Below are positions 51,930 through 60,654 of a stretch of 64,000 bases of DNA, in pieces. How positions within the stretch are numbered: position 1 is the first letter of the stretch; every line of letters begins with the position of its first letter. Source of the DNA: DATAEG01 sp963703085 (GTDB taxonomy: Bacteria > Actinomycetota > Actinomycetes > Mycobacteriales > Jatrophihabitantaceae). The DNA lies in the NCBI GenBank assembly GCA_963703085.1, contig OY969789.1, positions 2,604,001-2,668,000 on the forward strand, read 5' to 3'. The notes beneath the pieces are model-generated. The model was not told the origin of the DNA and made no database searches. It saw only the letters and a list, made by a program, of their open reading frames with translations. The position numbers and the translations under genes were made by a program.

Positions 51930-53365
51930 TGCCGGGCGGGGCGTCCGGTTCAGGGCACCGTCGACCGGCGTTGGGTCTGCAGGCCCGGGTGGCCGCGACG
52001 GTGCTCGCCTGCGTGTTGATGTCGTCGTGCGCTGTTGCGGTCGCTGCGTACCTGGTCCTGGACCGGCATTCGCAGAACCGGTTCCGGCAGGCAGCGCTGT
52101 CGGAGACCAAGGCCGACGGTGACCAGGTCCAGCAGTTGCTGGTACCGCCGCCGCCGAACCGTCTGCAGGTCGTGGCGCACTACTTGGAGGGCAGGTACGG
52201 CCTGTCCTGGGTGGCGCTGGATTACGGCAGGGACTACGAGCGGTCGGATTCCGACGCGCAGCAGGTGGTCAGCGGCATGGGCATGTCGGTCGAGCAGATC
52301 GGCCGGGTGCGCAACGCCGACGACGGGACGTTCCTCACCCTCGGCGGCGAACCGTTCATGGCCGTCTCGCAGTCGCTGCCGCAGGGAATTGTGATCATCG
52401 AGCTGTATGACGTGCGACCGTTGCATCGAGAGCTGAGTGACCTACGGCATCAGATGGTCTACATCGGTGCCGCAGTGTTGCTCGTGGCCGAAATGATCAG
52501 CCTGCTGCTGGCGCGGCGGATCCTGCGGCCGGTCCGGCTGGCCAGCGCGGCGGCTCGCGGGGTCGGTTCCGGCGACCTGAGCATCCGGTTGCCGGTGCGC
52601 GGCCGGGACGAACTTGCTGAGCTCAGTGGCTCGTTCAACGACATGACCCGCGAACTGCAGCGCACGTTGGACGACCTGCACCGCGCCGACGCGCAGCAGC
52701 GCAGGTTCGTGGCCGACGTGTCTCATGAGCTGCGCACTCCGTTGTCGTCGCTGGTGGCAGCGGCCGACGCGGTGGACACCGGTGATCCGGAGGTGCGCCG
52801 TCGTGCTGCCGGACTGCTGCAGAAGCAATCACACCGCCTGGCGGAATTGGTTGCCGACCTTTTGGAGATCTCCCGCTTCGACGCCGGCGGCATCGCGTTC
52901 GAGCCAGAGCCGGTGGACCTCGGCGCGCTCACCGTGGATGCCGCAGCCACTGCGTCCGTGGTGCGGCCCGACGGTCGCGATGACGATTCAGCGCAGGTCG
53001 TGGTCAACGGAGACGCCACCGTGATCGGCGATCCTCGGCGACTGCATGCGATCGTGCGGAACATGGTCAGCAACGCGGTGCAACACGGTGCGCCACCGGT
53101 CGTCGTCGATGTAACCGGCCGGGCCGATGACGTCGTCGTCGTGGTCCGCGATCACGGCCCGGGATTCCCTGCGGAGCTGGTTCCAGTCGCGTTCGATCGA
53201 TTCACCAGGGGCGACAAGGCACGCACCAACTCCAGCAGCAACGGGCTGGGCCTGGCCATCGCTGCCGAGAACGCCCGGCTGCACGATGCCACCATCACCA
53301 TTCACCGACCGGTGTCCGGGCACGGCGCCGAGGTCCGGCTGACCGTGCCGCGCCGGCACCACTGA
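51929..53365 (+). CDS. Membrane sensor histidine kinase
   Basis: This 478-aa kinase has a signal-anchor helix (about 25-45), an extracytoplasmic loop of about 110 residues, a second helix (MVYIGAAVLLVAEMISLLLA), HAMP, a HisKA box SHELRTPLSSLVAA, then N box RNMVSNAVQHG, G1 DHGPGFP and G2 NGLGLAIAAE. The GTG start at 51929 overlaps the regulator stop by one base. The external loop is the likely sensor of an envelope signal. Convergent with the MBL gene; a small hairpin (53366-53379) lies between them. Confidence 0.92.
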   Translation: MPGGASGSGHRRPALGLQARVAATVLACVLMSSCAVAVAAYLVLDRHSQNRFRQAALSETKADGDQVQQLLVPPPPNRLQVVAHYLEGRYGLSWVALDYGRDYERSDSDAQQVVSGMGMSVEQIGRVRNADDGTFLTLGGEPFMAVSQSLPQGIVIIELYDVRPLHRELSDLRHQMVYIGAAVLLVAEMISLLLARRILRPVRLASAAARGVGSGDLSIRLPVRGRDELAELSGSFNDMTRELQRTLDDLHRADAQQRRFVADVSHELRTPLSSLVAAADAVDTGDPEVRRRAAGLLQKQSHRLAELVADLLEISRFDAGGIAFEPEPVDLGALTVDAAATASVVRPDGRDDDSAQVVVNGDATVIGDPRRLHAIVRNMVSNAVQHGAPPVVVDVTGRADDVVVVVRDHGPGFPAELVPVAFDRFTRGDKARTNSSSNGLGLAIAAENARLHDATITIHRPVSGHGAEVRLTVPRRHH

Positions 53366-53407
53366 CGGCCTCGTGGCCGCAGCAGGCGGCATCGGCCCGC
53401 GCCCTTC

Positions 53408-54286
53408 TCAGGCGACCGGCTGCCAGACTCTCTGACCGGACGAGCGATGCACCCGTCCGAAGGTCATATCGGCGAAGTGGATGCCGAAACCGATCGTGTC
53501 CGGTTCGGCCAGCAGATCGATCAGGCGGCGACGGTGCTGCACCGCGGCCGTCCGGTCGTGGTCCGGCGCGGCGGACCAGTCAGGATGCTCGACCTGGATG
53601 GGGGAGTGCAGCGCGTCACCGAAGGCGATCAGGCGCTGGCTACCGCTGGTGATCAGGTACGCCGTGTGACCGGGAGTGTGCCCGGCGGTCAGCATCACCC
53701 GCACGCCAGGGAAGATCTCCGCGCCGTCGGCCACGGTGCGTACCTGCGGCTCCAGAGCTCGGCAGATCTCGGCGCTGGTGCCGTGCTGCTCGAGCAGCTG
53801 TCGGTGCGTCCACTCCGGTTCGCAGATCAAGTACTCCGCCGCGGTGAACGGCGGCTTGCTGGTGGTCGGATCGTCGGACCAGGCCCATCCGACGTGATCG
53901 ACGTGCAGATGGGTGAATGCCACCGCCTCGATGTCCGCGGGCGAGCGGCCCAGTGCGGAGATGTTGTCGAGCAGCGCGCCGCCGTAAATGGCACCGTGTG
54001 CGTTGCCGGGTTGCGCCGGCACCGAGTCGGGACCGAAACCGGCGTCGATCAGCAGCGCCCGGTCGTTCCGCTCGACCAGCAGCCCACCGATGCCGGCGAC
54101 AAGGTTCGTTGCTTCGTCGACGTACTCGGGGTTGTCGACCCAGGTCTGTTCGGTGGTGTCAGGGAGCCATTTCGTTGCGGGCAGTCGCACTGCGCCGTCG
54201 GGCACGTAACTGATCTTCAGCTCGCCCAGCTGCAGCGAGCGCAGCTGTGCCGGGCGCCGCAGTCGTTCGGGCGCGGTCGTACTCAT
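53408..54286 (-). CDS. Metallo-beta-lactamase-fold hydrolase
   Basis: This 292-aa protein has the MBL zinc motif THLHVDHVG, with GHTPGHTAYL and the later FGDALHSP and GIHFADM for further ligands, as in lactonase/glyoxalase-like members. Quorum-quenching AHL lactonases have this general layout, but many other hydrolases do too, so the substrate is open. ATG 54286 with AAGGAG upstream. It is the second gene of the MFS-MBL pair on the minus strand. Confidence 0.85.
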   Translation of the reverse strand: MSTTAPERLRRPAQLRSLQLGELKISYVPDGAVRLPATKWLPDTTEQTWVDNPEYVDEATNLVAGIGGLLVERNDRALLIDAGFGPDSVPAQPGNAHGAIYGGALLDNISALGRSPADIEAVAFTHLHVDHVGWAWSDDPTTSKPPFTAAEYLICEPEWTHRQLLEQHGTSAEICRALEPQVRTVADGAEIFPGVRVMLTAGHTPGHTAYLITSGSQRLIAFGDALHSPIQVEHPDWSAAPDHDRTAAVQHRRRLIDLLAEPDTIGFGIHFADMTFGRVHRSSGQRVWQPVA

Positions 54287-54360
54287 GGGTGGTCTCCTTG
54301 GTGGGTCGGTGGACAGTGGTGAACCAAGAGCGGGTGCGAGCGCTCGTGGAGTCGGGTGGA

Positions 54361-55617
54361 TCAGCCGCACAATCCGGCTACGGCTTCGCGGGAGATGCAC
54401 GCCGGCCGTGGCCGGCGCAGCAGCTGCAGTAACGCCACGGCAGCGAGCGCGATCACTGCGGCGCCGTACTCGTCGACTGTGCGCAACAGGCCGCCGGAGT
54501 GGACGACGAGGATGCCGGCGATGACGGCAGGCCCACCCATCGCCAGGTAGGACGCCGTGTAAACCACCGACAACAGGCCAGCCCGTTCGTGCGCCTCCGC
54601 CAATGGCAGTACGGTGCGGATCGCGCCCTGGAAGGCCGACCCGAATCCGGCACCGGCCACCACCGTGCCGGTGAAGAAGCCGGCAGTCGAGGACAGTGAT
54701 ACGGCAACCAGCATGCCGGCCGTGCCGACGACCAGTCCGAGAGTCCCCAACTGCATCACCGCGCGTGCGGGCAGCCCGCGCAGCAGCAGTACCGCGACCG
54801 CGCCGGACCCGGCCAGCACGAACAGCGACAAGCCGCCGAGCAGCACCGATGCGGAACCGGAGAGCGAGTGCACCAGTGCGGGTCCGAGCGCTCCGTACAA
54901 CCCAGCAAGCGACCAGGCAGCCAGCAGCGCCGGCACTGCGGTCAGCAGCGCTTTCCGGGTGCGCGGCGGAGCCGCGAAGCGCGGCCGCAACGAGTTGAGC
55001 GCGCCGGGTATGCGGCTGGCTGTCTCGGTCATGAACGTCACCCCGGCCGCCTGCACCAGAAGGATCACGAAGAGGGCGAGATATACCAGGCGCGTCGGAG
55101 CGGGCAGGAACTGCACCAGCAGCCCGGCCAGCAGCGAACCAGCGGCCGTGCCGATCGGCGTGGCGACCGCATTGGCCAGCGTGCCTCGAACCCGGTCGAT
55201 GTCCAGCAGGCCGGCGCCCACCGCGGCAGCTACCGCGCCCGTTGCCAGGCCCTGGGCGACCCGGCCGAGCAACAGGTCGCCGACGCCGTCCGCGTCGACG
55301 AAGATCAACATTGCCGCGGCCTGCGCCGCGATCCCGGCCAGCAGGACCGGGCGACGGCCGAGGTGATCGGACAACCGGCCGACGGTGAGCAGGGCCGCGA
55401 GCACGGCCAGCGCGTACACCCCGAATACGACGGTGGTGGTGATCGGCGAGAAACCCCACCGCTCCTGGTAGACGCCGTAGAGCGGCGTCGGCGCCGCCGA
55501 ACCGGCGAGGAAGGACACCGGGATCGAGACCAACAGCCCGAACGCGACGGGCGCGGATAGCCGGCGACCGCGCCGGAGACGGGCCGGCATCGGGGTGTCA
55601 AGGGACTGCAGGGTCAT
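54361..55617 (-). CDS. MFS transporter (drug efflux type)
   Basis: This 418-aa transporter has twelve hydrophobic segments. GRLSDHLGRRPVLLAG (motif A) and a second-half YGALGPALVHSL are MFS-like. It is divergent from a TetR regulator across two palindromes and followed by the MBL hydrolase 74 bp later; this is the classic layout of a substrate-induced efflux unit. ATG 55617 was chosen. Confidence 0.88.
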   Translation of the reverse strand: MTLQSLDTPMPARLRRGRRLSAPVAFGLLVSIPVSFLAGSAAPTPLYGVYQERWGFSPITTTVVFGVYALAVLAALLTVGRLSDHLGRRPVLLAGIAAQAAAMLIFVDADGVGDLLLGRVAQGLATGAVAAAVGAGLLDIDRVRGTLANAVATPIGTAAGSLLAGLLVQFLPAPTRLVYLALFVILLVQAAGVTFMTETASRIPGALNSLRPRFAAPPRTRKALLTAVPALLAAWSLAGLYGALGPALVHSLSGSASVLLGGLSLFVLAGSGAVAVLLLRGLPARAVMQLGTLGLVVGTAGMLVAVSLSSTAGFFTGTVVAGAGFGSAFQGAIRTVLPLAEAHERAGLLSVVYTASYLAMGGPAVIAGILVVHSGGLLRTVDEYGAAVIALAAVALLQLLRRPRPACISREAVAGLCG

Positions 55618-55636
55618 CACGGCTCTTTCGTTAGGT

Positions 55637-55676
55637 AGACCGGTCTGTTCACTAGCACAGTAGACAGACCTGTCTG
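55637..55676. promoter_or_regulatory. Two TetR-type palindromic operators
   Basis: AGACCGGTCT (55637-55646) is a perfect 10-bp palindrome. CAGACCTGTCTG (55665-55676) has perfect 5-bp arms around CT. Both share AGACC/GTCT and have centres 29 bp apart. They fill the 72-bp gap between divergent mfs and tetR starts, so both genes are probably repressed by the TetR protein. Confidence 0.72.
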
Positions 55677-55689
55677 GTATCGTCAAGTC

Positions 55690-56274
55690 GTGCCCACCGT
55701 CGAACGCACTGCTCGGGAACGGTTGCTGGACGCCGCATCCGAGCTCTTCTATGCCGAGGGCGTGCACACCGTCGGCATTGATCGGGTGATCGAGCGGGCC
55801 GGGGTGGCGAAGGCCTCGCTGTACAACAGTTTCGGGAGCAAGGACGAGCTGATCCGGGCGTACCTGTCGGGTCGGCACGAGCGAATCCGCAGCCGGCTGC
55901 AGCAAGCCGTTGACCAGCACGACGATCCGCGGCAGAAGATCCTCGCAGTGTTCGCCTCGCAGGCCGAACAGTTCGGCGATCCGGGCTACCGTGGCTGCGC
56001 GTTCGCCAACGCGTCCGCGGAATCGGAGCGAGGTGGAACCGTCGAAGCGGCGGCCCGCGGTTACCGCAGCTGGCTACAGACGATGTTCCTGGATCTTGCC
56101 GCAGCGACCGGCGCCACCGATCCGCCGCTACTCGCCCGCCAGCTGCTGCAGATCTACGACGGGGCGGCGCTGTCCGCCCGCCTGGACCACGATCCGCACG
56201 CCGGAGCGGTCAGTCGCGCAGCGGCCATCGCGTTGCTCGACACCGCCGTCCCGGCGCGCCGGCGTTCCCGGTAG
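55690..56274 (+). CDS. TetR-family regulator
   Basis: This 194-aa repressor has an N-terminal HTH (RERLLDAASELFYAEGVHTVG, IERAGVAKASLYNSFGSKDELI) and a C-terminal ligand domain (FANASAESERGGTVEAAARG) as in the YcdC/AcrR-like subgroup. GTG start at 55690. It is divergent from the MFS gene, which it probably represses via the adjacent palindromes. It is convergent with the permease, 5 bp apart. Confidence 0.92.
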   Translation: MPTVERTARERLLDAASELFYAEGVHTVGIDRVIERAGVAKASLYNSFGSKDELIRAYLSGRHERIRSRLQQAVDQHDDPRQKILAVFASQAEQFGDPGYRGCAFANASAESERGGTVEAAARGYRSWLQTMFLDLAAATGATDPPLLARQLLQIYDGAALSARLDHDPHAGAVSRAAAIALLDTAVPARRRSR

Positions 56275-56279
56275 ACGCC

Positions 56280-57944
56280 TCAGACGCCGCCCCCTACCAC
56301 CTTCTCCTCCTCGGCCGACTCGTTCTCGGCATCCTGGATGTGTCGCTCGATGGCCTCTCGCGGCATCCGCACATGTACCGCGAGCAGGTAGATGGCCGCC
56401 GAGAAGACCAGGTTGATCAGGAAGACCCAGTTGAAGGCGGTGTCGTGATCGGTCGGCGCGAGCCAGCTGATCAGCGCCATCCCGATGAACCACGGCACCA
56501 CCCAGGCGCCCGCCCGCCACGCCATCTCCGGCTTCGCTGACCGCTCGCCGGTGAAGTGGAAGATGGCCAGCGCGACGTAGCCGATGAGGATCGTTACGAA
56601 CAACTTCTTGTTCACGTCCCAACCGCCCCAGTAGACGATCATGTTCGCGCTGTAGAAGGCCAGGAACGGGACGACCTGGCCACCCCACAGTCGGAACGGA
56701 CGCTCCTGGTCAGGCAGTTCGCGGCGCAGCGCAGACAGCACCAGCGGTCCGGATCCGAACGAGATCACCGTGGCACTGGTGATGAACCCGACCAACTGCT
56801 GCCAGCTCGGAAACGGAAGGAACAAGATGATGCCCACGACGAACGTGAGGAAGAGGCCGGCGACCGGCACGCCCGACTTGTTCGTCCTGGCCAGCGCGCT
56901 CGGCGCGTTGCCGTTCTTCCCCATCGCGTAGGACACCCGCGAGGACACCGTCGTATAGATGAGCCCGGTGTCGGCCGGCGAGATGATCGCATCGGCATAG
57001 AGGAGGTAGGCCAGCCAGGTGGCTCCGGCCAGCGTCGAGATGGCTGCCAGCGGTCCGAAGTCGTTCGTGAACGCAAGCCCGGCCCAGCCGTCTTTCTTGA
57101 GATTCGACGCGGGCACGCCCATCGTGAACGCGAGCTGCAGCGCTATGTAGATGACTGCGGTGATGACGACCGATCCGATGACGGCGAGCGGGATGTTGCG
57201 CTTCGGGTTCTTCGTCTCGCCGGCCAGTTCGATGCCCTGCCGGAACCCGAGGTAGGAGAAGGTGATGCCGGCGGTCGAGATAGCCAGGAAGATGCCGTGG
57301 CTGCCGCCGGGGGCGAAGCCAGCGGAGGTGAAGTTGGCGGTGCCACCCATCTTCGACCCGAAGAACGCAAGGAGCAGGAAGACCACGATGACCAGCGTGA
57401 TGATCGCGAGCTTCCACCAGACAAGTGCGTTGTTGATCTGAGCGAACAGCTTGACGCCGTAGTAGTTCACCGCCACGAACACGGCCATGAGCAGGACGGC
57501 CACGATCAGGCCCAAGGCGGTCAGGGTGTACGTCTTCTCGCCGGAGACGATGTGTTTATGCGTGAACGGCGCATACCTGGTCGCGTACTGCAGGGCACCT
57601 TCCACTTCGATCGCCGGTACGGCTGCCGCCGAGATCCACGTGATCCAGCCCAGCGAGTAACTGGCGAACGACCCCCACACCAGATGCGGGTACCGGACCA
57701 CGCCACCGGAGATCGGGAACATCGGCCCGATCTCTGCATAGGTGAGCCCGATGAGCAGAATCATCACTGCAGCGATCGCCCAGGAGAACATCGCTGCCGG
57801 GCCGGCCAGTCCGGATGCCTTGAACGCACCGAACAACCAGCCGGAGCCGATGATCGAGCCGATACCTGCGAACAGCAGACCGATCGGGCCGACATCCCGT
57901 TGCAGCTTCTTATTGGCCGCCGGCGATTCCTGTGTTGCGGTCAT
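56280..57944 (-). CDS. APC-family amino-acid permease
   Basis: This 554-aa permease has twelve or more hydrophobic segments. The amino end reads IGLLFAGIGSIIGSGWLFGA, the consensus helix 1 of APC transporters (GSG substrate loop), then GLTYAEIGPMFPISGGVVRY, FSYLGFRQGIELAGE and YAMGKNGNAPSALA. The C-terminal tail is acidic (DAENESAEEEKV). Substrate is unknown. ATG 57944. It stands alone, divergent or isolated from the xse genes by a 142-bp gap with nothing notable in it. Confidence 0.88.
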   Translation of the reverse strand: MTATQESPAANKKLQRDVGPIGLLFAGIGSIIGSGWLFGAFKASGLAGPAAMFSWAIAAVMILLIGLTYAEIGPMFPISGGVVRYPHLVWGSFASYSLGWITWISAAAVPAIEVEGALQYATRYAPFTHKHIVSGEKTYTLTALGLIVAVLLMAVFVAVNYYGVKLFAQINNALVWWKLAIITLVIVVFLLLAFFGSKMGGTANFTSAGFAPGGSHGIFLAISTAGITFSYLGFRQGIELAGETKNPKRNIPLAVIGSVVITAVIYIALQLAFTMGVPASNLKKDGWAGLAFTNDFGPLAAISTLAGATWLAYLLYADAIISPADTGLIYTTVSSRVSYAMGKNGNAPSALARTNKSGVPVAGLFLTFVVGIILFLPFPSWQQLVGFITSATVISFGSGPLVLSALRRELPDQERPFRLWGGQVVPFLAFYSANMIVYWGGWDVNKKLFVTILIGYVALAIFHFTGERSAKPEMAWRAGAWVVPWFIGMALISWLAPTDHDTAFNWVFLINLVFSAAIYLLAVHVRMPREAIERHIQDAENESAEEEKVVGGGV

Positions 57945-58086
57945 AATCGGGGGGACTCCTCACACTCGCGACGCAGCGGCGGCGACGCCACTCCGACGAA
58001 CAGTGGTGGCCGCTCGGTGTGTGGCCGTGTGCTTGCCTACCACATTCTGGTGCCCGGTGGCGTGGTCGGAGCCTGTCTCGCCGCGA

Positions 58087-58314
58087 TCAGCCAGTGGCCG
58101 GGTCCGACTGCGCATCATGTGCGGCGATGGCTTCGTCCAGCCGTTTGCTCGCCGCGTCCAGCCAGGTCTGGCAGGTGTCGGCGAGCTGTTCGCCGCGCTG
58201 CCACAGGGCCAGTGACTCCTCCAACGACTGACCGCCGGACTCCAGTGCGCGTACCACTTCGGCCAACTCGGCCCGGGCCGCTTCGTACGTCGGGGGCAGC
58301 TGGTCGTCACTCAT
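58087..58314 (-). CDS. xseB: Exonuclease VII small subunit
   Basis: This 75-aa helical subunit binds and activates XseA to degrade single-stranded DNA. Typical features are YEAARAELAEVVRALESGGQ and SLEESLALWQRGEQLADTCQ. ATG 58314 was chosen; the longer reading to 58692 covers a neighbour in another frame. It is separated from xseA by two membrane-protein genes, whereas the two are normally adjacent. Confidence 0.9.
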   Translation of the reverse strand: MSDDQLPPTYEAARAELAEVVRALESGGQSLEESLALWQRGEQLADTCQTWLDAASKRLDEAIAAHDAQSDPATG

Positions 58315-58349
58315 GAACGCCACCCTAGCTGCGCAAAGTGGCCGCGGGG

Positions 58350-58592
58350 TCAGCCGTCCGGATCCCCGGGCCGGTGTCGCGCCGCACGTCGCACGTCGAG
58401 CGCGAGGCTGATCGCGAACGCGATGACGACCGCGACGCCACCGACGATCGCCACACCGTGATCGCCGAACAGGCCGGCTTGGAGAACACCGAGCGCGACG
58501 CCCAAAGCGATGACCACGGCGACTGCGATCTTCCAGTCGTCGCCGATGATGAAGTCGTACCAGAACTGCCCGAAGGCCTTGAGGAACTTCAT
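58350..58592 (-). CDS. Small two-helix membrane protein
   Basis: This 80-aa protein has two hydrophobic helices (about 22-42 and 46-66) after an amphipathic FLKAFGQFWYDFIIGDDWK. ATG 58592 overlaps the stop of the upstream membrane gene by 4 bases, so the pair is coupled. No family is recognised. It lies between xseA and xseB. Confidence 0.75.
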   Translation of the reverse strand: MKFLKAFGQFWYDFIIGDDWKIAVAVVIALGVALGVLQAGLFGDHGVAIVGGVAVVIAFAISLALDVRRAARHRPGDPDG

Positions 58593-59377
58593 CGCGCCGC
58601 CTCTGCTGCCGCGCGGGTGGAGCCGGCCGGTGACGTGCGCAGCGCCGCGATGAAAGCCCGGCTGAGCAGGAACCATACGGCGATGAGAACAAGGATGGCA
58701 GCGTCCGACCCCGGCCACTCGATGCTGTGCCGACCGGATCGGAAGATGCCCAGACCTTCGACCGACCAGAACGTGCCGAACGCGGCGAGCATCAAGCCGA
58801 CGCCGTACTTGAGCAGATTCTCGTTGATCATCGATAGCGGCCGCTTCGCGGCGACGGCCAGCGCGAGGACCACGACGACCGCGGCGGCCGCTCCGGCACT
58901 CGCGGCCGGAACGTTCTTGGCGTTCAGGCCGAAGGTGATCACGATGAACACCACCTCCATGCCCTCAAGAAAGACGCCCTTGAACGACACGAGGAAGGAG
59001 AACATGTCGAGGCCCGCGGACGGCTCGCCCGCTGTGCGAGCCGCCTCTACCTCCTCGCGGTAGATCGCGTCTTCGTCGTGGACCGCCTTACGGCCGGACG
59101 CACGCAGGATGGCCTTTCGCAGCCATTGCAGCCCGAAGATCAGCAAGAGCCCGCCGATCACCAGTTGCAGGGCGGACTCCGGAAGCCAGGTCGTCAACGC
59201 GAAGCCGGCCGCCGTGGTGACCACGGCAAGCGCACCGAGTGCGGCCGCGGAGCCGATCAGCGACGAGCGCCAGCTCCGGGTGAACCCCATCGCCATCACG
59301 ATGGTGGTTGCCTCCACCATCTCGACGCAGCACGCCAGGAACGTCGCGAGGACGAGCCCCCACGTCGTTGCGGTCAT
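58589..59377 (-). CDS. Polytopic membrane protein with two Glu-rich helix repeats
   Basis: This 262-aa protein has six or seven helices. Two related Glu-containing helices, CVEMVEATTIVMAMGF near the start and VFLEGMEVVFIVITFGL in the middle, suggest an inverted repeat of an ion transporter, resembling in general layout the TMEM165/UPF0016 or FTR1 groups with E-x-x-E motifs. A cytoplasmic acidic loop (HDEDAIYREEVEAARTAGE) divides the halves. ATG 59377. I cannot name the family with certainty. It is coupled to the 80-aa gene and stands between xseA and xseB. Confidence 0.72.
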   Translation of the reverse strand: MTATTWGLVLATFLACCVEMVEATTIVMAMGFTRSWRSSLIGSAAALGALAVVTTAAGFALTTWLPESALQLVIGGLLLIFGLQWLRKAILRASGRKAVHDEDAIYREEVEAARTAGEPSAGLDMFSFLVSFKGVFLEGMEVVFIVITFGLNAKNVPAASAGAAAAVVVVLALAVAAKRPLSMINENLLKYGVGLMLAAFGTFWSVEGLGIFRSGRHSIEWPGSDAAILVLIAVWFLLSRAFIAALRTSPAGSTRAAAEAAR

Positions 59378-59429
59378 CGTGGTAGACCCATGCCGGTGAC
59401 TCTAGGACTTCCACATTTGAAGACGACTG

Positions 59430-60635
59430 TCATGCGGGTTCGGAGACCGCCAGCGCGGCGAATGAGCCGTGTTCGACGTACACGGTGAGCCGTCCGGCGG
59501 CCTGCTCGGGTGCGCGCACCGCGGTGCCGTCCGGCCCGACGACGACCGCATAACCACGGCGCAGCGTGGCATGCGGGGACAACGCCACGACACGGGCGCG
59601 CATCTGGGTGAGCTCGGCACTGTGTGCCTCCAGCAATGCGCGCATCCGGCGGCGACCACGCTCGCGCGCTGCGTCGACCGCGCCGGTGCCCTCGCTGAGC
59701 TGCCGGGTGAGCACGGCCCGCAACCGCTGCGGCAGCCCGGCCATCAAGTCGCGCTCGCGGGCGATCTGGGTGTGGATGGCCTGCCGGGCCCGGTCGCGTA
59801 GCTCGTCGACGAGTCGTTGCTCGGCGGCAAGGTCAGGAACGATGCGCTTGGCCGCATCCGTCGGCGTCGAGCAGGCAAGATCGGCGACGAGGTCGAGCAG
59901 CGGCGAATCGGTCTCGTGCCCGATCGCGCTCACCACCGGGGTGCGGCACCCACTCACCGCACGCAACAACGTTTCGTTGGAGAACGGCAGCAGATCCTCA
60001 ACACTGCCGCCACCCCTGGCGATGACGATCACCGACACTGCCGGGTCGGCGTCGAGGCGGCTCAACGCAGCGACGATCTCGCCGACCGCCGACGTGCCTT
60101 GAGTGGCGACGCTCTCGATCGTGAACTGCGCACCGGGCAACCGGCGCCGGCTGTTCTCCACGACGTCGCGGGCGGCCGCACTCGCGCGTCCCGAGATCAG
60201 GCCGATGCGCTCCGGCCAGAACGGCACCGGCCGCTTGCGATCAGCGGCAAAGAGACCCTCCGCGGCCAGCACGCGGCGTAGCTGCTCGATACGGGCCAGC
60301 AGCTCACCGATGCCCACCTGCCGGATCGCCGACGCGCGCAGGCTGATGGTGCCGCGCTCGGCGTAGAAGTCGGGGCGGGCGCGCAGCACGATGCGGGCAC
60401 CCTCGCTGAGCGATGCCGCGTCCACCACGCTGCTTGCGGCCGTCACGGTCATCGAGATGTTCGCGTCGGTGTCGCGCACGGTGAGAAAGGTGGTGGCGAC
60501 ACCGGGCCGTCGATTCAGTTGAGCCAGTTGGCCCTCGACCCAGACCTCGCCCAGCCGGTGCACCCAGGACGAGATCGCCGCCGAAACCCGGCGCAGCGGC
60601 AGCGGGTTCTCCGGTGAGGACTCCAGTCGGGGCAT
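59430..60635 (-). CDS. xseA: Exonuclease VII large subunit
   Basis: This 401-aa catalytic subunit degrades single-stranded DNA with XseB. OB-fold N-terminus (WVEGQLAQLNRRPGVATTFL), then YAERGTISLRASAIRQVGIG, RGGGSVEDLLPFSNETLLRAV, SAIGHETDSPLLDLVADLAC and STPTDAAKRIVPD, and a long coiled-coil tail. ATG 60635. First gene of a minus-strand row with two membrane genes and xseB. It follows the Lys-rich protein gene by 19 bp, so a longer transcript is possible. Confidence 0.94.
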   Translation of the reverse strand: MPRLESSPENPLPLRRVSAAISSWVHRLGEVWVEGQLAQLNRRPGVATTFLTVRDTDANISMTVTAASSVVDAASLSEGARIVLRARPDFYAERGTISLRASAIRQVGIGELLARIEQLRRVLAAEGLFAADRKRPVPFWPERIGLISGRASAAARDVVENSRRRLPGAQFTIESVATQGTSAVGEIVAALSRLDADPAVSVIVIARGGGSVEDLLPFSNETLLRAVSGCRTPVVSAIGHETDSPLLDLVADLACSTPTDAAKRIVPDLAAEQRLVDELRDRARQAIHTQIARERDLMAGLPQRLRAVLTRQLSEGTGAVDAARERGRRRMRALLEAHSAELTQMRARVVALSPHATLRRGYAVVVGPDGTAVRAPEQAAGRLTVYVEHGSFAALAVSEPA

Positions 60636-60654
60636 CGCGGCCTCGGTTACGGTG

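Noticed and set aside
53366..53379. Hairpin CGGCC-TCGT-GGCCG between the sensor kinase and MBL gene
   Set aside because: A 5-bp stem is too short to call a terminator with confidence in DNA this GC-rich.
53408..55459. 683-codon reading joining the MBL hydrolase to upstream sequence
   Set aside because: The upstream part is antisense-like Arg/Gly-rich and overlaps the MFS gene in another frame; the hydrolase has its own ATG and ribosome site at 54286.
56556..58316. Long open frame on the + strand opposite the amino-acid permease (586 codons)
   Set aside because: It is antisense to a permease with clear helices; the product is Arg/Asp/Gln-rich with no recognisable motif, as expected from reversed high-GC codons.
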